From: HGM04593 sp045589695
GTDB taxonomy: Bacteria > Bacteroidota > Bacteroidia > Bacteroidales > Bacteroidaceae
DNA: 64,000 nucleotides
Assembly (NCBI GenBank): GCA_045589695.1
Contig: JAZNPP010000053.1
Span: forward strand, 1 to 64,000
Direction of reading: 5' to 3'
Of the stretch, positions 38,429 to 46,925 are shown one piece after another. The stretch's first letter is position 1; every line of letters begins with the position of its first letter. The position numbers and the translations under genes were made by a program. The notes under the pieces were generated by a model, which searched no databases, was not told the DNA's origin, and worked only from the letters and a program-made list of their open reading frames with translations.

Positions 38429-38518
38429 CCGGCTCACCAGCAAAGTCTGGGTCATAGAATGTTAATCGTTAATCCGGCTCACCTGAGAAGTCCGGGGAGT
38501 TGAATGTTTTATTCTTAT
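38429..38518. repeat. Degenerate tandem repeat downstream of attR
   Basis: Two units about 45 bp apart both start CCGGCTCACC, share AGTC-GG, and end in GAATGTT (38429 and 38474). The rest of the roughly 300-bp gap up to polA holds no gene that I can see. Confidence 0.45.
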
Positions 38519-38572
38519 TGCGGTTTACCCTTAACCGGTTGTTTTTTATTTTTCTTGTTGTCGTTCTGTCAT

Positions 38573-38595
38573 GTCCTTTTGGCGCCCAAAAGGAC
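38573..38595. repeat. Perfect hairpin near the polA 3' end
   Basis: GTCCTTTTGG-cgc-CCAAAAGGAC: 10-bp arms with a 3-nt loop, about 95 bp after the polA stop. No T-run follows on either strand. It may be an intergenic repetitive palindrome rather than a terminator. Confidence 0.55.
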
Positions 38596-38689
38596 GAAAA
38601 GGCCCGGCACAGGGCGTTCGAGCCGCTTTCTCCTCTTGCTCGTGAATTGCCGCCGATAATATAACTCCTTACACTACTCCACTGTATCT

Positions 38690-41521
38690 TTAATGAGCTT
38701 CTAACCAGTTTTCGCCCCAGCCGAAGTCAGCTATAAGAGGAACGCTCATCTTGAATGCGTTCTGCATCTCCTCTATTACAAGCTTCTGGACAGCGTCATG
38801 CTCTTCGGGGACGACATTGAAGTTGAGTTCGTCGTGTACTTGCAGAATCATTGTAGAACGCATATTCTCGGCTTTCATGCGGCGGTATATATTAATCATC
38901 GCTACTTTGATAATGTCGGCCGCACTGCCCTGTATCGGCGCATTGACTGCATTTCGTTCGGCGTATCCTCTTACCACTGCGTTGTGCGAATTGATGTCTG
39001 GCAGGTATCTCTTGCGGTGGAATATGGTCTCTACATATCCGTTAAGTTTCGCCTGCTGCTTGCATTTTTCGATATATTCGTACACTCCTTTGTATGTGTC
39101 GAAGTAGTTATCAATCAATTCTTTGGCTTCTCGTCGGTCTACATTCATTCTTTCGGCAAGCCCGAACACCGAAATTCCATATATGATACCGAAATTAGCG
39201 ACCTTAGCCTTGCGTCGCTCATCTTTAGTAACCTCTTCGATAGGTTTCTTGTATATCTTAGCAGCTGTTGCCGCATGAATGTCATATCCGCTACGGAAGT
39301 CTTCTATCATGTTCTTGTCACCGCTGAGATGCGCCATAATTCTAAGTTCGATCTGAGAGTAGTCGGCCGAAAGGAACATGCAGCCATCGTCGGGGACGAA
39401 CGCCTTGCGTACCTCCTTGCCGTCCTCGTCACGGATAGGTATGTTCTGCAGGTTAGGGTTGCTCGAACTCAAACGTCCCGTAGCTGTAACGGTCTGGTTG
39501 TACGACGTGTGTATCTTGCCGCTCTTGCTGTTTACAAGAGAGGGCAGGGCGTCAATGTATGTGCTAAGGAGCTTCTTTAATCCTCGGTACTGCAGAATAT
39601 TCTTTACGATAGGGTGACGATTCTGCAGTTGCGCAAGCACCTCTTCCGATGTTACGAACTGCCCCGTCTTTGTCTTCTTTGGCTTGTCTACAATCTTCAG
39701 TTTGCCGAACAGTATGTCGCCCACCTGTTTAGGCGAAGCTATGTTGAATGGCTCGCCGGCAAGCGTGTATATATTCTCTTCGATGCTTGCGAGGCGTTTG
39801 CTGAATAGGGTAGAGGTCTCTTTCAGCGATGCGGCGTTTATTCTCGCTCCGTTGCGTTCCATGTAGGCAAGTACGGGTACCAGCGGCATTTCGATATCAT
39901 AGAAGAGTTTTTCAAGCCCTTCTTTCTTTATCTCTTTTTCGAGTATATTCTTCAGTTTCAGCGTTACGTCGGCATCTTCACAAGCGTAGTCGCATACGGC
40001 TTGCGGCGGGACATCACGCATATTCTTCTGTTGCTTGCCTTTTTCGCCGATCAGTTCTTCTATTTTTATGGTATCATAGTTTAGATAAATTTCGGCGAGA
40101 TAGTCCATGCCATGATAAAGTTCGGGTTGCAGGACATAGTGGGCAATCATTGTGTCAAAAAGTTTTCCCTTTACCTCAATTCCGTAGTTGGCGAGAATCG
40201 TTATGTCATATTTTATGTTCTGTCCAATTTTCTCGCTATCCTCGTTTTCAAAAATTTCCCTTAAAAGTTTGAGTCGGGTAGCGGTCTCTTCTCCGTCGGC
40301 GGGCATAGGAATGTAAAACGCTTCGCCCTCCTTTACTGCGAGGCTCAAACCAACAATTTCCGCATCGAGCGCATTGGTGCTTGTTGTTTCTGTGTCAAAG
40401 CACACAGATTTGCAATTTTTTACTGCAGAAACCAAACTGTATATATCTTCTTTATTATCAATGAGTTTATAGGTGTGCGGCAGATCTTTTAAGCTCAAAT
40501 GGCTCGATTTTTTTTCTTCGTCCGGTATTTCGTCCGTGAAAAAATCAAAGAGAGAGCCTTGAACAGGGCCTTCTTTTTTTGTTTTCTGCGGTGCAGCGGC
40601 TGTTTCTGTTTTTTCGTCTGCCATGAACTCGTCAAAGAGCGAAGGAGCCTGTTGGCTCTTCTTCACTCTCTCCTTGAGAGCGCGAAGCTCGTAAAAATCG
40701 AGCAGGGCAGTGAGCTTCCCTTCGTCGGCGGCTTCACGTTTGAGAGAGTCCATATCGAGTTCAATAGGAACATCGGTCTTTATTGTCGCAAGGAATTTGC
40801 TGAATAGAATCTTCTCTTTATTCTCTTCGACCTTAATCTTAAGAGCGCCTTTCAGTTCTTCGGTATTTTCGAGCATGTTCTCAATGCTCCCGAACTGAGC
40901 TATCAGTTTTTGCGCAGTCTTCTCTCCCACTCCGGGGCAGCCTGGAATGTTGTCGCTCGAATCGCCCATGAGGCCCAAAAGGTCTATTACCTGCAGGGTG
41001 TTTTCAATACCGAACTTCTCCTTCACCCTCTCGATACCCATCACTTCGAACTCTTTGTCGCCGTATTTGGGGCGGTATATGAACGTCGTCTCCGAAACAA
41101 GCTGTCCGTAGTCCTTGTCAGGAGTCATCATATATGTAATTATTCCCCTTTTCTCCGCCTGTTTTGCCAATGTTCCTATAACATCGTCGGCTTCAAAGCC
41201 CGGCACTTCGAATATGGGTATATTATATGCCCTTATGAACTCTTTTATAACAGGCACCGACTCTCTGATAACTTCAGGAGTCTCCTCGCGCTGTGCCTTG
41301 TACGCTTCGTATGCCTCGTGACGGAAGGTGGGACCTTTGGGGTCGAAAGCGATGCCTATATGCGTAGGGTTTTCTTTCTTCAGCACATCTTCAAGGGTAT
41401 TTATGAAGCCGAGTATAGCTGACGTGTTGAACCCTTTTGAATTTATTCTTGGGTTTTTTATGAAAGCATAGTACGCTCTGTATATAAGCGCATACGCATC
41501 GAGCAGAAAGAGTTTTTCCAT
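38690..41521 (-). CDS. polA: DNA polymerase I
   Basis: A 943-aa repair and Okazaki-fragment polymerase. N-terminal 5' nuclease (1-300: LFLLDAYALIYRAYYAF, FEADDVIGTLAKQA, DSSDNIPGCPGVGEKTAQ). The 3'-5' exonuclease domain (about 355-540) retains the acidic residues, with CFDTETTSTNALDAEIVG and GQNIKYDITIL. The polymerase domain (560-943) has FLSADYSQIELRIMAHLSGD (motif A), RRKAKVANFGIIYGIS (motif B) and QVHDELNF (motif C). Full length for the family, with an intact exonuclease typical of Bacteroidetes. It reads toward the prophage boundary, so integration does not interrupt it. Confidence 0.97.
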   Translation of the reverse strand: MEKLFLLDAYALIYRAYYAFIKNPRINSKGFNTSAILGFINTLEDVLKKENPTHIGIAFDPKGPTFRHEAYEAYKAQREETPEVIRESVPVIKEFIRAYNIPIFEVPGFEADDVIGTLAKQAEKRGIITYMMTPDKDYGQLVSETTFIYRPKYGDKEFEVMGIERVKEKFGIENTLQVIDLLGLMGDSSDNIPGCPGVGEKTAQKLIAQFGSIENMLENTEELKGALKIKVEENKEKILFSKFLATIKTDVPIELDMDSLKREAADEGKLTALLDFYELRALKERVKKSQQAPSLFDEFMADEKTETAAAPQKTKKEGPVQGSLFDFFTDEIPDEEKKSSHLSLKDLPHTYKLIDNKEDIYSLVSAVKNCKSVCFDTETTSTNALDAEIVGLSLAVKEGEAFYIPMPADGEETATRLKLLREIFENEDSEKIGQNIKYDITILANYGIEVKGKLFDTMIAHYVLQPELYHGMDYLAEIYLNYDTIKIEELIGEKGKQQKNMRDVPPQAVCDYACEDADVTLKLKNILEKEIKKEGLEKLFYDIEMPLVPVLAYMERNGARINAASLKETSTLFSKRLASIEENIYTLAGEPFNIASPKQVGDILFGKLKIVDKPKKTKTGQFVTSEEVLAQLQNRHPIVKNILQYRGLKKLLSTYIDALPSLVNSKSGKIHTSYNQTVTATGRLSSSNPNLQNIPIRDEDGKEVRKAFVPDDGCMFLSADYSQIELRIMAHLSGDKNMIEDFRSGYDIHAATAAKIYKKPIEEVTKDERRKAKVANFGIIYGISVFGLAERMNVDRREAKELIDNYFDTYKGVYEYIEKCKQQAKLNGYVETIFHRKRYLPDINSHNAVVRGYAERNAVNAPIQGSAADIIKVAMINIYRRMKAENMRSTMILQVHDELNFNVVPEEHDAVQKLVIEEMQNAFKMSVPLIADFGWGENWLEAH

Positions 41522-41606
41522 TTTAAAACAATTATATCAAAAGACACAGTTCTTTAATTCAAATTTAATGTGTCATTTCTTGAAACCGATTGTAAAAATA
41601 CATAAT

Positions 41607-41641
41607 TTTTGCTACTATCCATATTCTTTTTATTACTTTTG
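41607..41641 (+). promoter_or_regulatory. Promoter for the polyprenyl synthase gene
   Basis: TTTTG (41607-41611), 22 bp, TACTTTTG (41634-41641). The -7 box is excellent but the spacer is slightly long. Predicted start near 41648, leader about 58 nt. Confidence 0.45.
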
Positions 41642-41705
41642 CAGTTAAATAAAGTAGCCGGGTCCCGTACGTGCAGTCTGTGGCATCGACACGCTAAAAT
41701 GTATT

Positions 41706-42680
41706 ATGAGTCATTTGGAAATCATACAAGCGCCGATAGCAAAGGAAATAGAAGATTTTAACGTCTATTTCAAAGCGCAGTTCACAAGCAATGTAGAGCT
41801 TTTGAACAGTGCTTTGTCGTACGTGAGAGAGTCGGTGGGCAAAATGATGCGGCCTATGCTTGTGCTTCTTGTCGCAAAGTCACTCGGTAACGTAAGCGAC
41901 AGAGCGTTCGCTGCGGCTTCCGCTATGGAGCTGCTTCATTCGGCCAGCCTGCTTCATGACGATGTTATCGACGAGAGCAATATGCGTCGCGGCCGTCCCT
42001 CATTGAATACCGCCTATAACAATAATATTGCGGTGCTTACAGGCGATTTTCTCTTTTCGCAGGCTCTTGCGAGCGCTGCCGAGACCGGTGATATACGTAT
42101 AATAAAAGAGCTTGCCAAGCTCGGAAAGGAACTTTCAAGCGGCGAGGTCATGCAGGTAGAGCTTGAACAGAACGGCTCCTACAGCGAAGAGAATTATTTT
42201 AAGGTCATATATAACAAGACAGCTTCTCTATTTGTGTGCAGTACGTTGTGTGCTGTATATTCTGTCGGCGGAAAGGACGAATACGCATCCGCATTCACTA
42301 AGTACGGCGAGTCTGCGGGAATATGTTTCCAAATAAAGGATGATATCTTTGATTACTTCTCCAACGATGTGGGCAAGCCTACAGGAAGCGACATGAGAGA
42401 GGGAAAAATAACCCTTCCGGCTCTTTATGTGCTGAACAACAGCGCTAACCCTCTGTTGGTTCCGATAAGAGAGAAGATATCCAATGGCGTAAACCTCGAT
42501 GAAAACGAGATAAAATCATTGATTGAAATATCAGTAGAAGAGGGTGGTGTAGAGTATGCGAACTCCTGCATACAAAAGTACCGCACTGCTGCGATAGAAG
42601 CTCTTCCGCCCGACATCTCTTCCGATGTCAAGGATGCGCTGGTTGCATATATCGATTATGTGATATCAAGAGATAAATAA
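41706..42680 (+). CDS. Polyprenyl (octaprenyl-type) diphosphate synthase
   Basis: A 324-aa trans-prenyltransferase that extends FPP with IPP to make the side chain of menaquinone. FARM region LLHDDVIDESNMRRGRPS (about 78-95) has DDxxD; the SARM QIKDDIFDYF (about 208-217) has the second DDxxD. Residues around the chain-length pocket cannot fix the product length by eye, so a C40-type product is inferred from family use in Bacteroidetes. Divergent from polA. Confidence 0.92.
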   Translation: MSHLEIIQAPIAKEIEDFNVYFKAQFTSNVELLNSALSYVRESVGKMMRPMLVLLVAKSLGNVSDRAFAAASAMELLHSASLLHDDVIDESNMRRGRPSLNTAYNNNIAVLTGDFLFSQALASAAETGDIRIIKELAKLGKELSSGEVMQVELEQNGSYSEENYFKVIYNKTASLFVCSTLCAVYSVGGKDEYASAFTKYGESAGICFQIKDDIFDYFSNDVGKPTGSDMREGKITLPALYVLNNSANPLLVPIREKISNGVNLDENEIKSLIEISVEEGGVEYANSCIQKYRTAAIEALPPDISSDVKDALVAYIDYVISRDK

Positions 42681-42712
42681 AAAGGTGTCAGATTTTTTTC
42701 TGACACCTTTTT
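42679..42712. terminator. Bidirectional terminator
   Basis: AAAAAGGTGTCAGA (42679-42692) pairs with TCTGACACCTTTTT (42699-42712) between the convergent synthase and deoC genes; T-rich on both strands. Confidence 0.85.
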
Positions 42713-42730
42713 ATTTATCTTATTTGTGTT

Positions 42731-43666
42731 TTAGAAAAACTTGGTCTCTTCACCGAGAATTTCGCTAAGGCAAAGGTTTGCCAAGCGGCTTGTTCCCAAG
42801 CGGAAAAGTTCGTTAGTCAGCCACTCCTCACCAAGCAGCTCTTTTACTATTGTATAGTACACGAGAGCGTCGTGTACGGTATTTATTCCGCCGGCAGGCT
42901 TGAATCCGATTTTTCGTCCGGTCTTTGCGTAATACTCCTTTATTGTCTGGCACATAACATAGGCTGCCTCAGGCGTTGCGGCCGGTGACTCCTTACCTGT
43001 CGATGTCTTGATGAAGTCAGCGCCGGAATAAATCGATAGAATCGACGCTTTTTTGATATTCTCAGCACTCTTCAAGGCGCCTGTTTCAAGTATAACTTTC
43101 AGGTGTCTCTCTCCGCATACGCTCTTGAGTTCCTGTATCTCGTCGCATACACCTTCATAGTCGCCGCTGAGGAACTTGCCTACGCTGAGAACAATATCAA
43201 TCTCCGTAGCGCCATCGTGAACAGCCATAGCTGTCTCGGCAACTTTAATCTCCTGGAATGTCTGTGAAGAGGGGAAACCGCCCGACACGCATGCTATGCC
43301 CACATTCTCTACTTGCAGAGTGTCGTTCACAATCTTAGCGAAGTTAGGGTACACGCATATTGCGGCAACGTTCTTAAGGTCGGGGTGTTTGTCGTCGAAC
43401 TCGTTCACCTTTTCGGTAAATCTCATGACGCTCTCTTCGCTGTCAGTACATTTAAGAGTGGTCAGGTCAATACAGTTAAAAAGGAATTTCTTTACCTCTA
43501 TTGTATTGTTCTCTTCGACCTTCTCTTCTATAAGTCTCTTTACTTTGTCAGCAACCTCTTCATCTGTCATAGCCTTCTCGTAATCGGCAAGCACGAAGTC
43601 GTATTTGCTCTCCTCGTCGGCGTGGTGAACATGGCCCTCACATCCGCAGTTGCAATTTTCGCTCAT
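42731..43666 (-). CDS. deoC: Deoxyribose-phosphate aldolase
   Basis: A 311-aa class I aldolase splitting 2-deoxyribose-5-phosphate into glyceraldehyde-3-phosphate and acetaldehyde. The Schiff-base Lys is in ADFIKTSTGK and the second catalytic Lys in KIGFKPAGGI; EIDIVLSVG carries the catalytic Asp. The roughly 50-residue N-terminal extension rich in Cys/His (NCNCGCEGHVHHADEE) is longer than in E. coli and could bind metal. Last gene of the mnmG cluster, 1 nt after mazG. Confidence 0.95.
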   Translation of the reverse strand: MSENCNCGCEGHVHHADEESKYDFVLADYEKAMTDEEVADKVKRLIEEKVEENNTIEVKKFLFNCIDLTTLKCTDSEESVMRFTEKVNEFDDKHPDLKNVAAICVYPNFAKIVNDTLQVENVGIACVSGGFPSSQTFQEIKVAETAMAVHDGATEIDIVLSVGKFLSGDYEGVCDEIQELKSVCGERHLKVILETGALKSAENIKKASILSIYSGADFIKTSTGKESPAATPEAAYVMCQTIKEYYAKTGRKIGFKPAGGINTVHDALVYYTIVKELLGEEWLTNELFRLGTSRLANLCLSEILGEETKFF

Positions 43667-43667
43667 A

Positions 43668-43994
43668 TCAGTTAAGTTTTTGGTTATTAATATGTCTTTC
43701 TTTATCTCTTTCGGTCTTTTTATCGAAGTTTTTCTGTAGCGCTTCGGTAAGGTCTACACCTGTCTGGTTCGCAATGCATATAAGCACCCATAACACGTCG
43801 GCAAGTTCGTCTTCGAGCATTTTCTCGCTATCGTTTTCCTTAAACGACTGTTCGCCGTATTTGCGTGCTATGATTCGTGCCACCTCTCCGACCTCCTCGG
43901 TCAATATCGCCATGTTAGTCAGTTCGTTGAAATATCGCACTCCGTACTCTTTTATCCAGGCATCAACACGCTCCTGCGCCTCTTTAATAGTCAT
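43668..43994 (-). CDS. MazG-like nucleotide pyrophosphohydrolase (host)
   Basis: A 108-aa, single MazG fold: LTEEVGEVARIIARKYGE (E-E-x-x-E) and LEDELADVLWVLICIAN (E-x-x-D), so the metal site is complete. It should hydrolyse non-canonical or excess dNTPs. It lies between dtd and deoC with gaps of 2 and 1 nt, in one operon. It is distinct in sequence from the prophage MazG at 21252-21641. Confidence 0.9.
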   Translation of the reverse strand: MTIKEAQERVDAWIKEYGVRYFNELTNMAILTEEVGEVARIIARKYGEQSFKENDSEKMLEDELADVLWVLICIANQTGVDLTEALQKNFDKKTERDKERHINNQKLN

Positions 43995-43996
43995 CT

Positions 43997-44449
43997 TTAT
44001 TCTCTGTCTTTTGAGTCTATAAATATAGTAACAGGCCCGTCATTCAATAGTTCGACCTTCATGTCTGCTCCAAAAACACCTCTTTTGATAGGTTTGTTTA
44101 TTGCTATCTCCAGTTCTGAGCAGAATTGCTCGTACAAGGGTACCGATATTTCTGGCTTGGCTGCCTTTATATATGACGGGCGGTTGCCTTTCTTAGTCGA
44201 TGCCATCAACGTGAACTGGCTTACCGCAAGTATATCGCCGTCGATATCCGTGACCGACCTGTTCATAACGCCGTTCTCGTCGTCGAAAAGCCTTATGTTG
44301 GCAATCTTCTTCGCAAGCCAGCGTATGTCTTCTTCATTATCCTCGTCGCAGATACCGATAAAAACAAGTAATCCATTGTCTATCAATGAATAAAGTTCTT
44401 TGTTAATGGTTACGGACGCCCTTTTTACTCTTTGTATAAGTACTCTCAT
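43997..44449 (-). CDS. dtd: D-aminoacyl-tRNA deacylase
   Basis: A 150-aa enzyme that removes D-amino acids (and Gly mischarged on tRNA-Ala) from tRNA. Signature SQFTLMASTKKGNRPS (about 76-91), and near the C-terminus FGADMKVELLNDGPVTIF with the cross-subunit Gly-Pro. Length is exactly that of DTD1. The N-terminus MRVLIQRVKRASVTI is also typical. Confidence 0.96.
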   Translation of the reverse strand: MRVLIQRVKRASVTINKELYSLIDNGLLVFIGICDEDNEEDIRWLAKKIANIRLFDDENGVMNRSVTDIDGDILAVSQFTLMASTKKGNRPSYIKAAKPEISVPLYEQFCSELEIAINKPIKRGVFGADMKVELLNDGPVTIFIDSKDRE

Positions 44450-44503
44450 ATTGTAACTGTTATTGCAAAGATAGCTCTTTTATTTTATATATTCTCTTTC
44501 GGG

Positions 44504-46333
44504 TCAGTTTTCATTGTTTAAGGCCTTGTACAGCAGCTCGGCTTTAGCGTTTCCTATAGTAGCAGCAAGCTCTTCGACGCTTGCCTCTTTTACTCTTTTC
44601 ACACTCTTGAAACGGTAGAGCAGGGCGGTCTTGCTCTTCTCGCCGATACCCTTTATTGTGTCAAGCTCCGAAGCGGTCTGTCGTTTGCTGCGTTTCTCAC
44701 GATGGAATTTTATAGCAAAACGGTGTACTTCGTCCTGTATCTGTGTCATCACTCTGAAAAGTACGGTGTTCTGCTTAAGCCCTACGGTTTCTCCATCCTT
44801 GCCGACAATAAGTTCCGTTGTTCTGTGTTTACCGTCTTTAACCAAGCCGGCAATCTTTATATCGAGTCCTAATTCGTCTTCTATAACACCCCTTATAGCC
44901 TCCATTTGCCCTTTTCCGCCGTCAGCTATAATAAGATCGGGCAACTCCTCTTTCTCTTCGATGCAGCGTTTGTAACGCCGTCCCACAACCTCACGCATCG
45001 ACGCATAGTCGTCCGGGCCGGCAACGGTCTTTATGTTGTATTTGCGATACTCTTTTTTCGACGGCTTCAACTTGCGGAACACTACGCATGCAGCTACTGC
45101 GTCTCCTCCTTGAGTGTTTGAGTTGTCGAAACACTCTATTTTCATCGGCAGTTTTTTCAGGTGCAAAAGCTCTTGAATCTCTTTCATGAGCCTGGTGTTC
45201 TTTTGCTCCGGATTTAGTTTATCCTCCTGTTTCATCCTGTCAGCTCTGTACTGTTTTACATTAAGCCTTGACAGTGCAAGCAGGCGTGCCTTTTCGCCCT
45301 TTTGCGGTATCGTGACCGATACGCCTTCAATAGGCAGTTCGATAGGGAAGGGTAGGATTATCTCCTTTGCTTTGCTGCCGAATCTCTCACGAAGCTCTAT
45401 AATACCCATAGAAATCAATTCGTCATCCTTCTCATCGAGCTTTTTCTGATATTCAATAGTGAATGCCTGGTTTATGCATCCGTTTGTTATGTGCAGGAAG
45501 TTTACGAAAGCATTCTTTTCGTCACTTTCGATAGAGAACACGTCAATATTGTTTATCGTTGAGCTTACGACTTCGCTTCTGCTTCGGAAATTATCGATAA
45601 GAAGGTATCTTTTTTTAATTTCTTCAGCAGCTTCAAAATCGAGCAGTGAAGCTTTTTCTTTCATTTCCGAAAGCAGTTTTTCCTGCAAAATTTTTATATC
45701 GCCTTTTAATATTGCTGTTACTTCGTCGATGTATTTCAAATATTCGTCACGTGATATTTTGCCGATGCATGGCGCGCAGCAATTCTTTATCTGGTATTCA
45801 AGACAGGCTGCGTACTTGCCGCATCTGACACCTTCGGGAGTTATGTTCAGGTTACATGTTCGTAGCGGGAATAGTTCCCTGATAAGTTCGAGCATTGCAT
45901 GCAGCGCGCCGCCGTTCGTGTATGGGCCGAAGTATCTTCCTTTGCCTTTAACTGTTTTTCTTGTCTTGAAGATCTTCGGAAAATATTCGTTCGTAATGCA
46001 AATCGAGGGGTATGTCTTGTCGTCTTTCAGCAAAACATTATAGCGGGGCTTATGCTGCTTTATGAGGTTGTTCTCAAGAAGCAGTGCATCGGCCTCGCTA
46101 TTGACAACGACATATTTAATGTCGGCTATTTTTGCGACAAGAAGTTTTGTCTTTAATGTCTGTTGCTCTTTGTTGAAATAAGAGGATACCCTGCGCTTCA
46201 GGTTCTTGGCTTTGCCAACATAAATTATTACCCCATCTTCGTTGAGGTACTGATAGCATCCGGGTGAATCAGGGAGGTTGTTTACAATACCCTTCAGGTG
46301 CTGTTCTCTCTTCCTTTTCTCCTCTTTATCCAT
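44504..46333 (-). CDS. uvrC: UvrABC system protein C
   Basis: A 609-aa nucleotide-excision-repair nuclease. The N-terminal GIY-YIG domain (PGCYQYLNEDGVIIYVGKAK, about 24-43) makes the 3' cut. The UVR motif lies near 200-235, the RNase-H-like domain (MKIECFDNSNTQGGDAVA; LIIADGGKGQ) makes the 5' cut, and tandem HhH motifs close the protein (IKGIGEKSKTALLYRF). Start codon overlaps the apt stop by 1 nt (TAATG). Confidence 0.97.
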   Translation of the reverse strand: MDKEEKRKREQHLKGIVNNLPDSPGCYQYLNEDGVIIYVGKAKNLKRRVSSYFNKEQQTLKTKLLVAKIADIKYVVVNSEADALLLENNLIKQHKPRYNVLLKDDKTYPSICITNEYFPKIFKTRKTVKGKGRYFGPYTNGGALHAMLELIRELFPLRTCNLNITPEGVRCGKYAACLEYQIKNCCAPCIGKISRDEYLKYIDEVTAILKGDIKILQEKLLSEMKEKASLLDFEAAEEIKKRYLLIDNFRSRSEVVSSTINNIDVFSIESDEKNAFVNFLHITNGCINQAFTIEYQKKLDEKDDELISMGIIELRERFGSKAKEIILPFPIELPIEGVSVTIPQKGEKARLLALSRLNVKQYRADRMKQEDKLNPEQKNTRLMKEIQELLHLKKLPMKIECFDNSNTQGGDAVAACVVFRKLKPSKKEYRKYNIKTVAGPDDYASMREVVGRRYKRCIEEKEELPDLIIADGGKGQMEAIRGVIEDELGLDIKIAGLVKDGKHRTTELIVGKDGETVGLKQNTVLFRVMTQIQDEVHRFAIKFHREKRSKRQTASELDTIKGIGEKSKTALLYRFKSVKRVKEASVEELAATIGNAKAELLYKALNNEN

Positions 46334-46866
46334 TATTTTCCTTCAAGGGTGAGAAGGCACTCTATTTCGGCATCTTCAGGGAATGTCTCTCTTCCGTTCA
46401 GTCCCTCAAGCTCAATAAGGAAGTTGATCATCACTTTCTTGGGGTTGAGTTTTTTTACAAGGTGGTATGCGGCAAGCATTGTACCGCCTGTTGCCAAGAG
46501 GTCGTCGTGTATCAATACCACATCGTCTTCTGTTATGGCATCCTTGTGTATCTCTATTGTGTCGCGGCCGTACTCTTTGCCGTATGTTTCGCTAATGGTT
46601 TCAGCTGGCAGTTTGCCGGGCTTGCGAATAGGCACAAAGCCTGCGTTAAGCTTTACGGCGAGCGAGGACGCCATTACAAAACCGCGCGACTCAATACCCA
46701 CAATCTTTGTTATACCTTTGTCTTTGTATAATTCATAAAGGGCGTTGTCCATTTCACGAAGACATTCAGGGCTCTTGAAGAGTGATGTCACGTCTTTGAA
46801 CTGTATTCCCGGTATTGGAAAATCGGGAATGTTTCTCAAATTCTTAAGTAATAAATCCTTGTTCAT
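46333..46866 (-). CDS. apt: Adenine phosphoribosyltransferase
   Basis: A 177-aa purine-salvage enzyme. The PRPP-binding loop VVLIHDDLLATGGTMLAA (about 119-136), GIESRGFVMASSLAVKL (about 57-73) and the N-terminal PDFPIPGIQFKDVT are all family signatures. Downstream of mnmG across 59 nt that contain a parS-like palindrome. Confidence 0.96.
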   Translation of the reverse strand: MNKDLLLKNLRNIPDFPIPGIQFKDVTSLFKSPECLREMDNALYELYKDKGITKIVGIESRGFVMASSLAVKLNAGFVPIRKPGKLPAETISETYGKEYGRDTIEIHKDAITEDDVVLIHDDLLATGGTMLAAYHLVKKLNPKKVMINFLIELEGLNGRETFPEDAEIECLLTLEGK

Positions 46867-46908
46867 ATCTCTTTGTTTTTTAATGTTCGAGTTGTGGTTT
46901 TAAGGCAA

Positions 46909-46924
46909 TGTTCCACGTGGAACA
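46909..46924. other. parS: parS-like centromere site
   Basis: TGTTCCACGTGGAACA is a perfect 16-bp palindrome differing by one symmetric base pair from the ParB consensus TGTTTCACGTGAAACA. It ends 1 nt before the mnmG stop codon. ParB-parS sites cluster near the replication origin, and mnmG is often origin-proximal, so the region is probably near oriC. Confidence 0.75.
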
Positions 46925-46925
46925 A

